Positions 6,478-12,723 of a stretch of 12,924 nucleotides of DNA are shown here, piece by piece (the first letter of the stretch is position 1; every line of letters begins with the position of its first letter). A program made the translations under genes and the position numbers. The DNA is from Nitrososphaerales archaeon. GTDB taxonomy: Archaea; Thermoproteota; Nitrososphaeria; Nitrososphaerales; Gagatemarchaeaceae. Where the stretch lies: contig JASHVX010000127.1 in the NCBI GenBank assembly GCA_030044375.1, positions 1 to 12,924 of the forward strand, written 5' to 3'. The notes beneath the pieces were generated by a model. It saw only the letters and a program-made list of their open reading frames with translations. It was not told the origin of the DNA and searched no databases.

Positions 6478-7707
6478 TCACGCGGCCCCCATGGACACTC
6501 TCAGAGGCCCGCCCGCAGCCGTCACTGTCTGCGACTCGCTCTCGCTCTTCAAGAACCCACCCTCGACTGAGACGGCCTTCCTCCGCCCTGACTTGAACGT
6601 TAGGACCAGCCCCTCGGGGGCGGCCTCCATCGAGACCGCAGACCCGCCCGCGGCCAGGGGGGCGCCCCTGGCGAGCCACCATCGCGCAATCCCCTCGCCT
6701 GTCGCCGAATAGCAGCGGCTCCTCGCGATGTGCGACAGCACCCTAGGGTAGATCCTCCCTCCCTTCATCCTCACCGACTCCTGGTGCCAGAGGACCGTCA
6801 TCAGGCCGTTCACTGCCGCGACCTCGCCCAGCAGGTCGAGGAAGTCCCTCTCCCCTGCGGCCTCGTCCCTCTTGAGGTATCCCCACAGCGTGGTGTCCAT
6901 CAGGACGAGCGGGAGCTCTACGATCTTCATCGGGGCGAAGGCCTGGTCGGGCGGCCTGAACGGAGAGCAGAGCCCCAGCCTGAAGCCGAGCCTGTCCCTG
7001 TTCCCGACCGTGGTGTCGTAGAGGAAGCCGCAGGACTCCGCGACCCCCCATGTCTTGCCGTAGTCGAACTGCAGGAAGTGCTCCCTGAGGCCGGCTGGCC
7101 TGCTTCCGAAGGCCTCGGAGATCCTGGCCGCGGCTGCGCCCATGGCCTCGGGAGAGTCGTGGGTGCCGAAGTCTCCGTGGAGCCCGGCCTCCCAGCCCGA
7201 CCGGGCCAGCTCCTTGACTGGCGGGGCAAGCGCGCCGAGGTCGTAGTTCTTCGAGAGGAAGTAGAAGCTCGACCTCATCCCCAGGCCCGACTCCCACTTC
7301 GCGATGAGGTCCAGGTTGTCGTAGGGCGACCTGACGCCGAGCACGGCGAGCGCGAGGTCGGTCGCCGAGAACCGGCCCGCCCGCCTGAGGATGTGCGAAA
7401 GCGGCCTGCGCACGTTGTCGACGTCGTGGGTCAGGCAGGCCGCGAAGCTCGCGTTCCCCGGCCACCTCGCCTTCCTGACGAAGTACCCCTGCGCCTCGAC
7501 GGCTTCGGCCTGGAGCCGCTGGAGGAAGGCCTGGAGCTGGTGCTCCAGGACGGGCGAAGGGCTGGCCGAGTCCGGCGAGCCTCCCATGGCCGACGCGACG
7601 CCGGCCACGAGGGCGTCCGGCACCTCCGAGGGGTCGCAGCTCCCACGAGGGAGGCCGAGGCTGTCCTCTACGAAGCCCGCGCAGTAGGCCCTCACCGCGT
7701 CATCCAT
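6478..7707 (-). CDS. Polysaccharide-deacetylase-like (NodB-fold) protein
   Basis: Proteins of this fold use a metal ion to remove N- or O-acetyl groups from sugars. The 409-residue protein has an N-terminal helical part (1-88) and then the NodB-like barrel: LTHDVD at 92-97 (the Asp-Asp pair), GLHGDFGTHD at 176-185 (two histidines, H178 and H183, five apart), YDTTVGNRDRLGFR near 230-243, and LWHQES at 306-311 with a candidate catalytic histidine H308. The last 60 residues look like a small beta-rich appendix. There is no signal peptide, so it is probably cytoplasmic. It is the first gene of the four-gene minus-strand unit; ATG 7707 has an AGGTG 8 bases upstream. The HDVD form is typical of a subgroup found in glycan-biosynthesis loci rather than of secreted chitin or peptidoglycan deacetylases. 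Deacetylation of a HexNAc precursor is likely but not shown. Confidence 0.78.
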   Translation of the reverse strand: MDDAVRAYCAGFVEDSLGLPRGSCDPSEVPDALVAGVASAMGGSPDSASPSPVLEHQLQAFLQRLQAEAVEAQGYFVRKARWPGNASFAACLTHDVDNVRRPLSHILRRAGRFSATDLALAVLGVRSPYDNLDLIAKWESGLGMRSSFYFLSKNYDLGALAPPVKELARSGWEAGLHGDFGTHDSPEAMGAAAARISEAFGSRPAGLREHFLQFDYGKTWGVAESCGFLYDTTVGNRDRLGFRLGLCSPFRPPDQAFAPMKIVELPLVLMDTTLWGYLKRDEAAGERDFLDLLGEVAAVNGLMTVLWHQESVRMKGGRIYPRVLSHIARSRCYSATGEGIARWWLARGAPLAAGGSAVSMEAAPEGLVLTFKSGRRKAVSVEGGFLKSESESQTVTAAGGPLRVSMGAA

Positions 7708-7766
7708 TGGCCGCGCACCTGAAAGTCCTCGCGGCGGCGTGAGGCGAGTGAAGCATGGACGTCGGC

Positions 7767-7865
7767 CGCCTGCAGACGGCCGGCAGGCGATAAGGGTTGG
7801 CCGGGGCCGTCAAGCCCTTCGCCAAGTGCGAAGGCGTTCCTTCCTTGGCTAGACGGAGGGCCCTC
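7767..7865. repeat. Intergenic cluster of inverted repeats
   Basis: The gap between the 87-residue membrane protein gene and the deacetylase gene (7708-7875) has no gene. It holds several inverted repeats. CGCCTGC/GCAGGCG pairs at 7767-7773 and 7783-7789 with a 9-base loop. CCTTCGC/GCGAAGG pairs at 7816-7822 and 7828-7834 with a 5-base loop. GCCAAG/CTTGGC at 7821-7826 and 7844-7849 shares bases with the previous stem. GAGGGCCCTC at 7856-7865 is a perfect 10-base palindrome. None is followed by a clear T run. A CTTATC-like element on the minus strand near 7789-7796 could be a weak TATA box for the operon. The role is unknown: termination, RNA structure or protein binding are all possible. Confidence 0.5.
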
Positions 7866-7875
7866 TGGAGCGTCG

Positions 7876-8139
7876 CTACTGTCCCTGAGGCTTGTTCTCG
7901 GGCTTCTGCTCGCCGGCCGGGGTCCCCATGGGGGGGATCTCGGTGATCGGTTCAGGAGGCGGAGTGGTGGCCATGGTGTAGCCGATCCACGCGAGGATGG
8001 CCAACAGCAGGGCCACGGCAATGAAGGCCGTCACTCTGATGGTGTCGGCCCAAGCATACACCAACAGGGCCGCGTATACGATTATGCCGACGATGCTTCC
8101 GATGAAGATCGCCATGCCCACGGTTCTGTCGTTTGCCAT
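7876..8139 (-). CDS. Small membrane protein, two helices, Pro-rich tail
   Basis: I do not recognise this 87-residue protein. It has two hydrophobic segments, about residues 8-29 and 36-57, joined by a short turn (WADTIRV), and then a polar proline-rich tail (60-87, with TPPPEPITEIPP) that carries both Glu and Lys. The arrangement suggests an integral membrane hairpin with a soluble tail, perhaps an accessory subunit or anchor. ATG 8139 is supported by a strong TATA box about 31 bases upstream. It lies upstream of, and in the same direction as, the glycan operon but is separated from it by 168 bases of structured DNA, so co-transcription is uncertain. No functional call is possible. Confidence 0.75.
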   Translation of the reverse strand: MANDRTVGMAIFIGSIVGIIVYAALLVYAWADTIRVTAFIAVALLLAILAWIGYTMATTPPPEPITEIPPMGTPAGEQKPENKPQGQ

Positions 8140-8165
8140 GAGACGTCCGCCGGTCTAAAGTCGCG

Positions 8166-8173
8166 AATATAAA
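8166..8173 (-). promoter_or_regulatory. TATA box for the 87-residue membrane protein
   Basis: TTTATATT on the minus strand, centred about 31 bases before ATG 8139, sits in the only AT-rich patch of this region. The same patch reads AATATAAAG on the plus strand (8166-8174), so it could also start a plus-strand transcript with a long leader toward the gene at 8313. Confidence 0.6.
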
Positions 8174-8282
8174 GAATTACGCGCCGACGAGCTAGGGCGG
8201 CGCCGGCTCCTGTCCCCGGACGCTCAGGCCGCCGCTCACTTTCGGTCCGGCCACGCACACAATCGCATGGAGGCCAGCTCGG

Positions 8283-8290
8283 CTCATATG
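8283..8290 (+). promoter_or_regulatory. Possible TATA box for the HTH-LAGLIDADG gene
   Basis: CTCATATG is centred about 26 bases before ATG 8313, matching the leaderless spacing seen elsewhere in this window, although the element is weak. Confidence 0.4.
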
Positions 8291-8312
8291 CGCCGGCGAG
8301 CATCTCACTGCG

Positions 8313-9668
8313 ATGCCCGCAGAGCCTGCAGACCGCAAGCGCCTCCACCGGAAGCATTCTGAGGAGGAGGCGAGGCGATGGGAGAGCGCGCTCAGGGAGG
8401 GCGACCCCATACTCAAGATCGCTGCGAGGGAAGGCGTCGACCCTGCGACCGTGAGCGGCTGGCTTCACAGGCTGGGCGTCGGCATCAGCCAGGGCAGGCA
8501 CCGGGTCGCCCAGCCTCCGCTGGCGTGCTCTCCTGGCTTCGTCGAGCTTCTGGGCAAGGGACGCGAGCACGTGATGAGGCTCCTCGCCGCCAGCGTGTGG
8601 GGCTTCCAGGCTACCGAGGGAGGCTCTGAGCAGCTCGCGAAGTTCTGCCGGTTCGTCGGCCTGCACCACGAGGGGAAGGGGGTCGCGGAGGTCGCCGAGG
8701 CGCTGGGCGTCCACCGTTCCACCGTGGCGGCTTGGCGCCGCGGGTCTGACCAGCCCTACCTCGTCAGGCTGGCGGCCTTTGCGACAGGGAGCCCGCCGCG
8801 ACCTGGATTCAGGCTCCTGCCCCTCCACCTGGCGTCAGGAGCCGCGGAGCAGTCAGGCTGGGTGCAGGTCCCTGAGTCCCTCTCGAAGTACGACGACCTG
8901 CTGGCCGTGCTGAGGCAGCTCCAGCCCCTCCACGGGACGCCAGAGGCTGCCGCCGCCTTGGGCATAGACCGGACGAGCTTCGAGGCGATGCGGCCCGAGC
9001 TCTTCGCCTACCTTCTCGCCATGATGGCGGGAGACTCCAGCAAGTCCGGCGGTTCGCAGGAGCGGTTCGCCTCCATGAGCCTCGACCTGCAGCTGACCAT
9101 GAAGCACGCCGACAACGAGCGGCTTGGCACGTTCGTCTGCATGTGCGCGAACAGCCTCGGTATCAAGATGGGGCGCATCGCAGACAAGGCGCCGTCTGGG
9201 GCCACGAGGCGCGGCAGGAGCCCCTCGGCCGCGTACCGGTGGACGTCGGAGCGCTCACCGCTTCTTGCGTGGATGTTCTCGACCTGCCTGGGCCTCAGGT
9301 GGTGGGAGCGGACAAGCTACGACCAACTTCGCATGGAGTGGATCCTGCATGCTCCGAGAGAGTTCAGATTGAGGTTCGCGCAAGGCATCGCTGACTCTGA
9401 CGGGTCCGTCAAGCACCACCAGGTAATCATCACGAGCGTCCCCAACACGGAGTTCCTCGCAAGAGTTCTGCGAAGCGTCGGTGTCGCAAGCGCGCACGCA
9501 GTCGAAGAGGGAGGGAGATCGCTCAGAGTCTATGTGCAGTCAAGGGAGGCGGCGAGGCTTCCGCTCTTCAACGAGATCGTAGCCGGCTATCGGTTTCAGA
9601 AATTGGCGGGCCAGCGACGCGTCAGTACCGACAGTCCACGGGAACAGCGTGCGCGGTCGGCTGACTAG
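8313..9668 (+). CDS. HTH plus LAGLIDADG endonuclease-like protein, standalone
   Basis: This is a probable DNA-binding protein of 451 residues, either a free-standing homing endonuclease or a regulator derived from one. Helix-turn-helix-like segments appear at about 31-53 (ILKIAAREGVDPATVSGWL) and 122-143 (VAEVAEALGVHRSTVAAWRR), with a weaker third at 209-226 (EAAAALGIDRTSF). The C-terminal part has two LAGLIDADG-type motifs: LFAYLLAMMAGDSS at 230-243 (acidic residue D241) and RFAQGIADSDGS at 354-365 (D363). The second is followed by an IITSVPNTEFLARVLRSVGV segment typical of the family. Both catalytic-position acids are kept, so cleavage activity is possible. The gene is not inside an intron or intein here, and EF-1alpha next door is uninterrupted. 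The 3' part looks somewhat less GC-rich than its neighbours, by eye only. ATG 8313 is chosen for its TATA spacing. Confidence 0.72.
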   Translation: MPAEPADRKRLHRKHSEEEARRWESALREGDPILKIAAREGVDPATVSGWLHRLGVGISQGRHRVAQPPLACSPGFVELLGKGREHVMRLLAASVWGFQATEGGSEQLAKFCRFVGLHHEGKGVAEVAEALGVHRSTVAAWRRGSDQPYLVRLAAFATGSPPRPGFRLLPLHLASGAAEQSGWVQVPESLSKYDDLLAVLRQLQPLHGTPEAAAALGIDRTSFEAMRPELFAYLLAMMAGDSSKSGGSQERFASMSLDLQLTMKHADNERLGTFVCMCANSLGIKMGRIADKAPSGATRRGRSPSAAYRWTSERSPLLAWMFSTCLGLRWWERTSYDQLRMEWILHAPREFRLRFAQGIADSDGSVKHHQVIITSVPNTEFLARVLRSVGVASAHAVEEGGRSLRVYVQSREAARLPLFNEIVAGYRFQKLAGQRRVSTDSPREQRARSAD

Positions 9669-9680
9669 GTCTGAACCTAG
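9665..9680. terminator. Palindrome holding both convergent stop codons
   Basis: CTAGGT and ACCTAG form a 6-base inverted repeat around a CTGA loop. The plus-strand TAG (9666-9668) and the minus-strand TAG (9679-9677) both fall inside it, and the two genes are only 8 bases apart. It could act as a bidirectional end signal, but there is no T run and the stem is short. Confidence 0.3.
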
Positions 9681-11002
9681 GCCTTCGCGGCTGCCTTCTC
9701 GACTTGGCCCTTCTGCGTGACTTCTCTGACTATGCCGGCTGCGACGGTGCTCCCCATGTCTCGAAGGGCAAACCTGCCCAGCTCAGGATAGTCCTTGAAG
9801 GTCTCGAGGACTATGGGCCTAAGCGGCTGGATCCTGACGATGGCGGAGTCCCCTGTCTTTATCGTCTTGGGCTTCTCTTCGGTCGCCTGTCCTGTCCTCG
9901 GGTCGATCTTGGCCACTATCTCGGAAATCGTCGCCGCGACCTGTGCGGTGTGGGCGTGGAGCACGGGAGTGTATCCGGGGGCTATCGCAGTCGGATGGAA
10001 CACCACGATGACCTGGGCGAGGAACTCCCTGGCGATTGTCGGCGGGCTGTTCGAAGGGCCGAGCACCGAGCCCCTGCGGAAGTCCGTCTTCGAGACGCCC
10101 CTGAGGTTGAACCCGATGTTGTCTCCGGCGAAGGCCTCGTTCATGGCCGTGTGGTGTGTCTCGATGGACTTCACCTCTGCCGTAAGGCCCTCGGGCATGA
10201 TGGACACGGAGTCCCCTACCTTGATCTTTCCTGTCTCTATCCTGCCGACCGGCACGGTGCCGACCCCTGTGATCGTGTAGACGTCCTGCACGGGGAGCCT
10301 CAGCGGCTTTTCGATGGGCTTCGGCGGCTCCGTGAACTGGTCGAGCGCCTCGAGGAGTATCGGTCCCTTGTACCACGGCATGTTGGTGGACTTCTTGGCG
10401 AGGTTCTCGCCCGTCCATCCTGAGACGGGGATGAAGTTGATCTTCGAGACGTTGTACCCCACGGTCTTCAGCAGGTTCTCGACGTCCTGCTTCGCCTCGT
10501 TGTACCTCTGCTCCGAGTACTTGACCGTCTGGTCGTCCATCTTGTTGATGCAGACCACGAGCTGCGTGACGCCGAGGGTCCTCAGAAGGAACGCGTGCTC
10601 GCGCGCCTGGCCGCCCGGCCCCAGCGCGACGTCCTCCTCTCCCTTCTTCGCGGAGACGACTAGGACGGCTGCGTCGGCCTCGGAGGCCCCCGTGATCATG
10701 TTCTTGATGAAGTCCCTGTGGCCCGGAGCGTCTATCAGAGTGTAGAAGAACTTCGGCGTCTCGAACCTCTGGAAGGCGAGGTCGATGGTGACACCCCTCT
10801 CCCTCTCGTCCTTGAGCTGGTCGAGCACCCAGGCGTATTTGAACGAGTCCCCTGCCCCCGTCTTCTCGGACTCCTTCGCGAACTCCTCAATCATCCTCTG
10901 GTCGACCACGCCGAGGTCGAACAGGAAGTGGCCCATCGACGTGGACTTACCGTGGTCCACGTGGCCGCAGACTATGAGGTTCAGGTGAGGCTTATTCGCC
11001 AT
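9677..11002 (-). CDS. tuf: Translation elongation factor EF-1alpha
   Basis: This GTPase delivers aminoacyl-tRNA to the ribosome. The 441-residue protein is full length and has all GTP-binding motifs: GHVDHGKST at 13-21, the DERERGVTIDLAF switch I segment, DAPGH, NKMD, and the SGW segment of the last G box. Domains 2 and 3 follow, with VYTITGVGTVPVGRIETGKIK and a C-terminal GRFALRDMGSTVAAGIV. The stretch KKGEEDVALGPGGQAREH has the length of the insertion shared by Thermoproteota and eukaryotes and is worded like Thaumarchaeota, which supports the assignment of the window. ATG 11002 gives the normal N-terminus; a TATA box lies about 43 bases upstream, leaving a leader of roughly 15-20 bases. 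No intein or intron is present. It ends 8 bases from the convergent HTH-LAGLIDADG gene. Confidence 0.98.
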   Translation of the reverse strand: MANKPHLNLIVCGHVDHGKSTSMGHFLFDLGVVDQRMIEEFAKESEKTGAGDSFKYAWVLDQLKDERERGVTIDLAFQRFETPKFFYTLIDAPGHRDFIKNMITGASEADAAVLVVSAKKGEEDVALGPGGQAREHAFLLRTLGVTQLVVCINKMDDQTVKYSEQRYNEAKQDVENLLKTVGYNVSKINFIPVSGWTGENLAKKSTNMPWYKGPILLEALDQFTEPPKPIEKPLRLPVQDVYTITGVGTVPVGRIETGKIKVGDSVSIMPEGLTAEVKSIETHHTAMNEAFAGDNIGFNLRGVSKTDFRRGSVLGPSNSPPTIAREFLAQVIVVFHPTAIAPGYTPVLHAHTAQVAATISEIVAKIDPRTGQATEEKPKTIKTGDSAIVRIQPLRPIVLETFKDYPELGRFALRDMGSTVAAGIVREVTQKGQVEKAAAKA

Positions 11003-11040
11003 ACTACGTCACTGGTTACATGAAACGACCACGGTGGACT

Positions 11041-11048
11041 CTATTTAA
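11041..11048 (-). promoter_or_regulatory. TATA box for EF-1alpha
   Basis: TTAAATAG on the minus strand lies about 43 bases before ATG 11002, so the mRNA would have a short leader instead of being leaderless. A leader fits a highly expressed gene, although only a partial GTGA element is visible as a ribosome binding site. Confidence 0.6.
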
Positions 11049-11123
11049 GCCTGTTGGACTTTGACCGACGGTTTCGCCGGATTCGCCGGGCCTTGGCGGC
11101 CCGTCCATGCCAGAGGCCTCCGT

Positions 11124-11855
11124 TCAGTCGACCGAGAAGTACAGGAGGGCCGTCTGGCCCCACCCGTCGGAGACGACCAGGGTGTACCATCCAGGGGTGA
11201 ACGCTTGCTGGGCTGTCGGGGCGAACCCGGCGTGAGTAGAGGTGGCGCCCGCGTTGACCACCGGCGTGAAGGCGTCGTCGGCCTCGGAGCCATTTATCGG
11301 GTAGGCCCAGTAGCCGCTCACGGAGAAGGTCACCCTCATGTCGGCCGACCACCGGTCCGGCTGGCAGCCCAGCGTGCAGTAGAAGCCGCTGACCGTGGCG
11401 TTGCTGCTCATCGGCAGGAACGATATGTATTCCACGCTCCCGCCTTCGAGGCAGATGAACCCTGGCGAGGACGAGTTCGTCGAGGCGGCGGCCTGGAGCT
11501 GCCCGAGGGTGTAGTTTCCTTTGACTATCATGAAGTCGACGGGCTGCACTCCGTCGCAGGTCCCCCACATCGCGACGGGCAGGCCGTCGATCGCCCAGGA
11601 CGAGGAGTTGTAGGGAGCCGTGAGGTTCTTGGGCGTCGGAAGACCGTTGAAGAGGGCGACCGTCACTCCCAGTGGCTCGCCAGCACCTAGCTTCTCCGAG
11701 CTCACGTTGACGCCGAGGGTCAGGCCCGCCACCGAGGTGGTGGGTGGGACGGACGTGGCCACCCCACTTGTCTCCCGGCCGGCCGCGAGGCTGCCGGCGG
11801 CGAGGGCAGCAACCACCAGTCCGGCCACCAGGACGGCGACGATCTCCTGTCTCAA
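11124..11855 (-). CDS. Secreted or membrane-anchored sequon-rich protein
   Basis: I do not recognise the family. The 243-residue protein starts with a hydrophobic segment (residues 5-25) that could be a signal peptide or an N-terminal anchor, followed by a Ser/Thr-rich linker (27-42) and a beta-rich extracellular-looking domain. Seven N-x-S/T glycosylation sites are present (N50, N77, N83, N114, N127, N152, N188) and four cysteines (100, 135, 160, 164) that could form two disulfides. The end of the protein (PGWYTLVVSDGWGQTALLYFSV) looks like the last strands of an immunoglobulin-like fold, as in many archaeal cell-surface proteins. The TTG start at 11855 is supported by a TATA box about 33 bases upstream. 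It may be a target of glycosylation by enzymes such as those encoded at 3714-7707; that link is inference. Confidence 0.72.
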   Translation of the reverse strand: MRQEIVAVLVAGLVVAALAAGSLAAGRETSGVATSVPPTTSVAGLTLGVNVSSEKLGAGEPLGVTVALFNGLPTPKNLTAPYNSSSWAIDGLPVAMWGTCDGVQPVDFMIVKGNYTLGQLQAAASTNSSSPGFICLEGGSVEYISFLPMSSNATVSGFYCTLGCQPDRWSADMRVTFSVSGYWAYPINGSEADDAFTPVVNAGATSTHAGFAPTAQQAFTPGWYTLVVSDGWGQTALLYFSVD

Positions 11856-11885
11856 TCTGGTCCGAGGGAGTGCGAACGGGGCGAG

Positions 11886-11892
11886 TTATACG
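11886..11892 (-). promoter_or_regulatory. TATA box for the secreted protein
   Basis: CGTATAA on the minus strand is centred about 33 bases before the TTG at 11855 and is the main support for using that start. Confidence 0.5.
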
Positions 11893-12097
11893 CCTAGCCA
11901 GCAGAACGACGAGTCTGGCCGTGTTCTGGCGAGGCTGCGTGTCTGACCTTTCCTCTGACAGCGCTGCCTGGCGCCCTGCGACCTGTCGCAAAGGACAGGA
12001 TGACAGGGTGGGTCCTTGGACTGAGCTGATCAAAAACAGGAGCCTGAGGCGCGTCGAGCCCCGCACCTCTAGGTCTGGGTGAAAGCCCTTGTCGGCC

Positions 12098-12304
12098 TTA
12101 GCTCGAAGACAGGTAGCTCCAGAGTATCACGCCGACGAGCATGACGATCGAGCCGGCGAAGCCGGTTATCAGCGCGCTCGCAGCGTCTGAGCTGAGCCCG
12201 AGCCCCGTGAAGAAGTTGATCACGGGCGTCCTTACGAGCCATGCGAAGAAGCCCAGCGCGTACCCCAGGAGCCAGAATCCGATCAGGATTATTTTTCTTC
12301 CCAT
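12098..12304 (-). CDS. Small two-helix membrane protein
   Basis: This is an unrecognised 68-residue protein. After a basic N-terminus (MGRK) it has a hydrophobic segment at about 5-24, a short polar turn around 25-41 (RTPVINFFTGLGLSSDA), and a second hydrophobic segment at about 42-65, ending in three serines. The positive charges at the N-terminus and at R25 suggest that both ends face the cytoplasm. ATG 12304 has an AT-rich element (CATTTACTG, 12343-12335) about 35 bases upstream as a possible promoter. It is flanked by gaps on both sides and appears to be a separate transcription unit. The 242 bases between it and the secreted-protein gene (11856-12097) contain no gene I can support. Confidence 0.7.
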   Translation of the reverse strand: MGRKIILIGFWLLGYALGFFAWLVRTPVINFFTGLGLSSDAASALITGFAGSIVMLVGVILWSYLSSS

Positions 12305-12383
12305 GTGGTTTCGATGATGATATGTGCGCCCGAGTCAGTAAATGGGCTGAAGGTGGTATTCCTTCACGGATTTGTTGAATTCT

Positions 12384-12542
12384 TTAGAGCAGAATCCCCG
12401 CGAGGGACAGCAGGTAGGTGGTGACGACGCTGGCGCAGACTCCGAGGGCCAGACAGAGGATGCCGTCCAAGGCCACGCCCCTTTCCATCTGCGTGTAGTC
12501 GTCGCTTATGCACCCCTGCATCAGGCCTCCGAACGAAGACAT
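12384..12542 (-). CDS. Candidate 52-residue single-helix membrane protein
   Basis: This is a short reading frame from ATG 12542 to TAA 12384. The first 20 residues are polar (with CISDDYTQME at 11-20). The rest, from about residue 23 to 52, is a strongly hydrophobic stretch with two cysteines (30 and 36), ending in LAGILL, so a single membrane helix at the C-terminus is likely. A TTAATTAG element on the minus strand (12597-12590) could serve as TATA box, giving a leader of about 25 bases, and AAAGGA lies 4 bases ahead of the start. A second in-frame ATG is at residue 8. It follows the same direction as the other small membrane-protein gene at 12098. Coding potential of so short a frame is uncertain; the overlapping plus-strand frame is not hydrophobic and looks random. 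Confidence 0.45.
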   Translation of the reverse strand: MSSFGGLMQGCISDDYTQMERGVALDGILCLALGVCASVVTTYLLSLAGILL

Positions 12543-12589
12543 GGGGTCCTTTGGCAACTGCGAGACGTCGAAAGACGTGGCCTCTTGGC

Positions 12590-12597
12590 TAATTAAC
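12590..12597 (-). promoter_or_regulatory. Possible TATA box for the 52-residue gene
   Basis: TTAATTAG on the minus strand stands about 52 bases before ATG 12542. A small inverted repeat ACGTC-GAAA-GACGT (12565-12578) falls near the predicted transcription start. Confidence 0.35.
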
Positions 12598-12689
12598 GGT
12601 TATGGAACGGCGGTTTTCTGGCGCGGCCCACCGTGGAGCCGGGGAGACCTGGGCCCTACGCCAAGACGGCCGGCTTCGCGACAGGCATT

Positions 12690-12697
12690 CTTATAGC
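12690..12697 (+). promoter_or_regulatory. TATA box for the GMP synthase gene
   Basis: CTTATAGC is centred about 30 bases before TTG 12724, the same spacing as other leaderless genes in this window, and therefore favours that start over the GTG at 12805. Confidence 0.5.
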
Positions 12698-12723
12698 GAC
12701 GGCGGAGGCGAACCGTCGTAGCT

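Noticed and set aside
5565..6596. Long plus-strand open frame of 343 codons opposite the ATP-grasp gene
   Set aside because: The translation is dominated by Arg, Pro, Gly and Val with no recognisable motif, as expected for antisense of a GC-rich gene; the minus strand has clear ATP-grasp motifs.
6730..7722. Plus-strand open frame of 330 codons opposite the deacetylase gene
   Set aside because: Low-complexity Arg/Glu/Pro-rich antisense translation; the minus strand carries the HDVD and HGDFGTH motifs.
9677..11002. Intein or intron in EF-1alpha linked to the adjacent LAGLIDADG protein
   Set aside because: The EF-1alpha protein is uninterrupted and of normal length, with all G motifs in place.
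11073..11090. Two TTCGCCGG copies 10 bases apart near the EF-1alpha promoter
   Set aside because: Only two short copies in GC-rich sequence; chance is likely and no third copy follows.
11041..12066. 341-codon minus-strand frame over the secreted-protein gene
   Set aside because: It is rich in Arg and Pro without motifs and overlaps a frame with a signal-like segment, sequons and a matched promoter.
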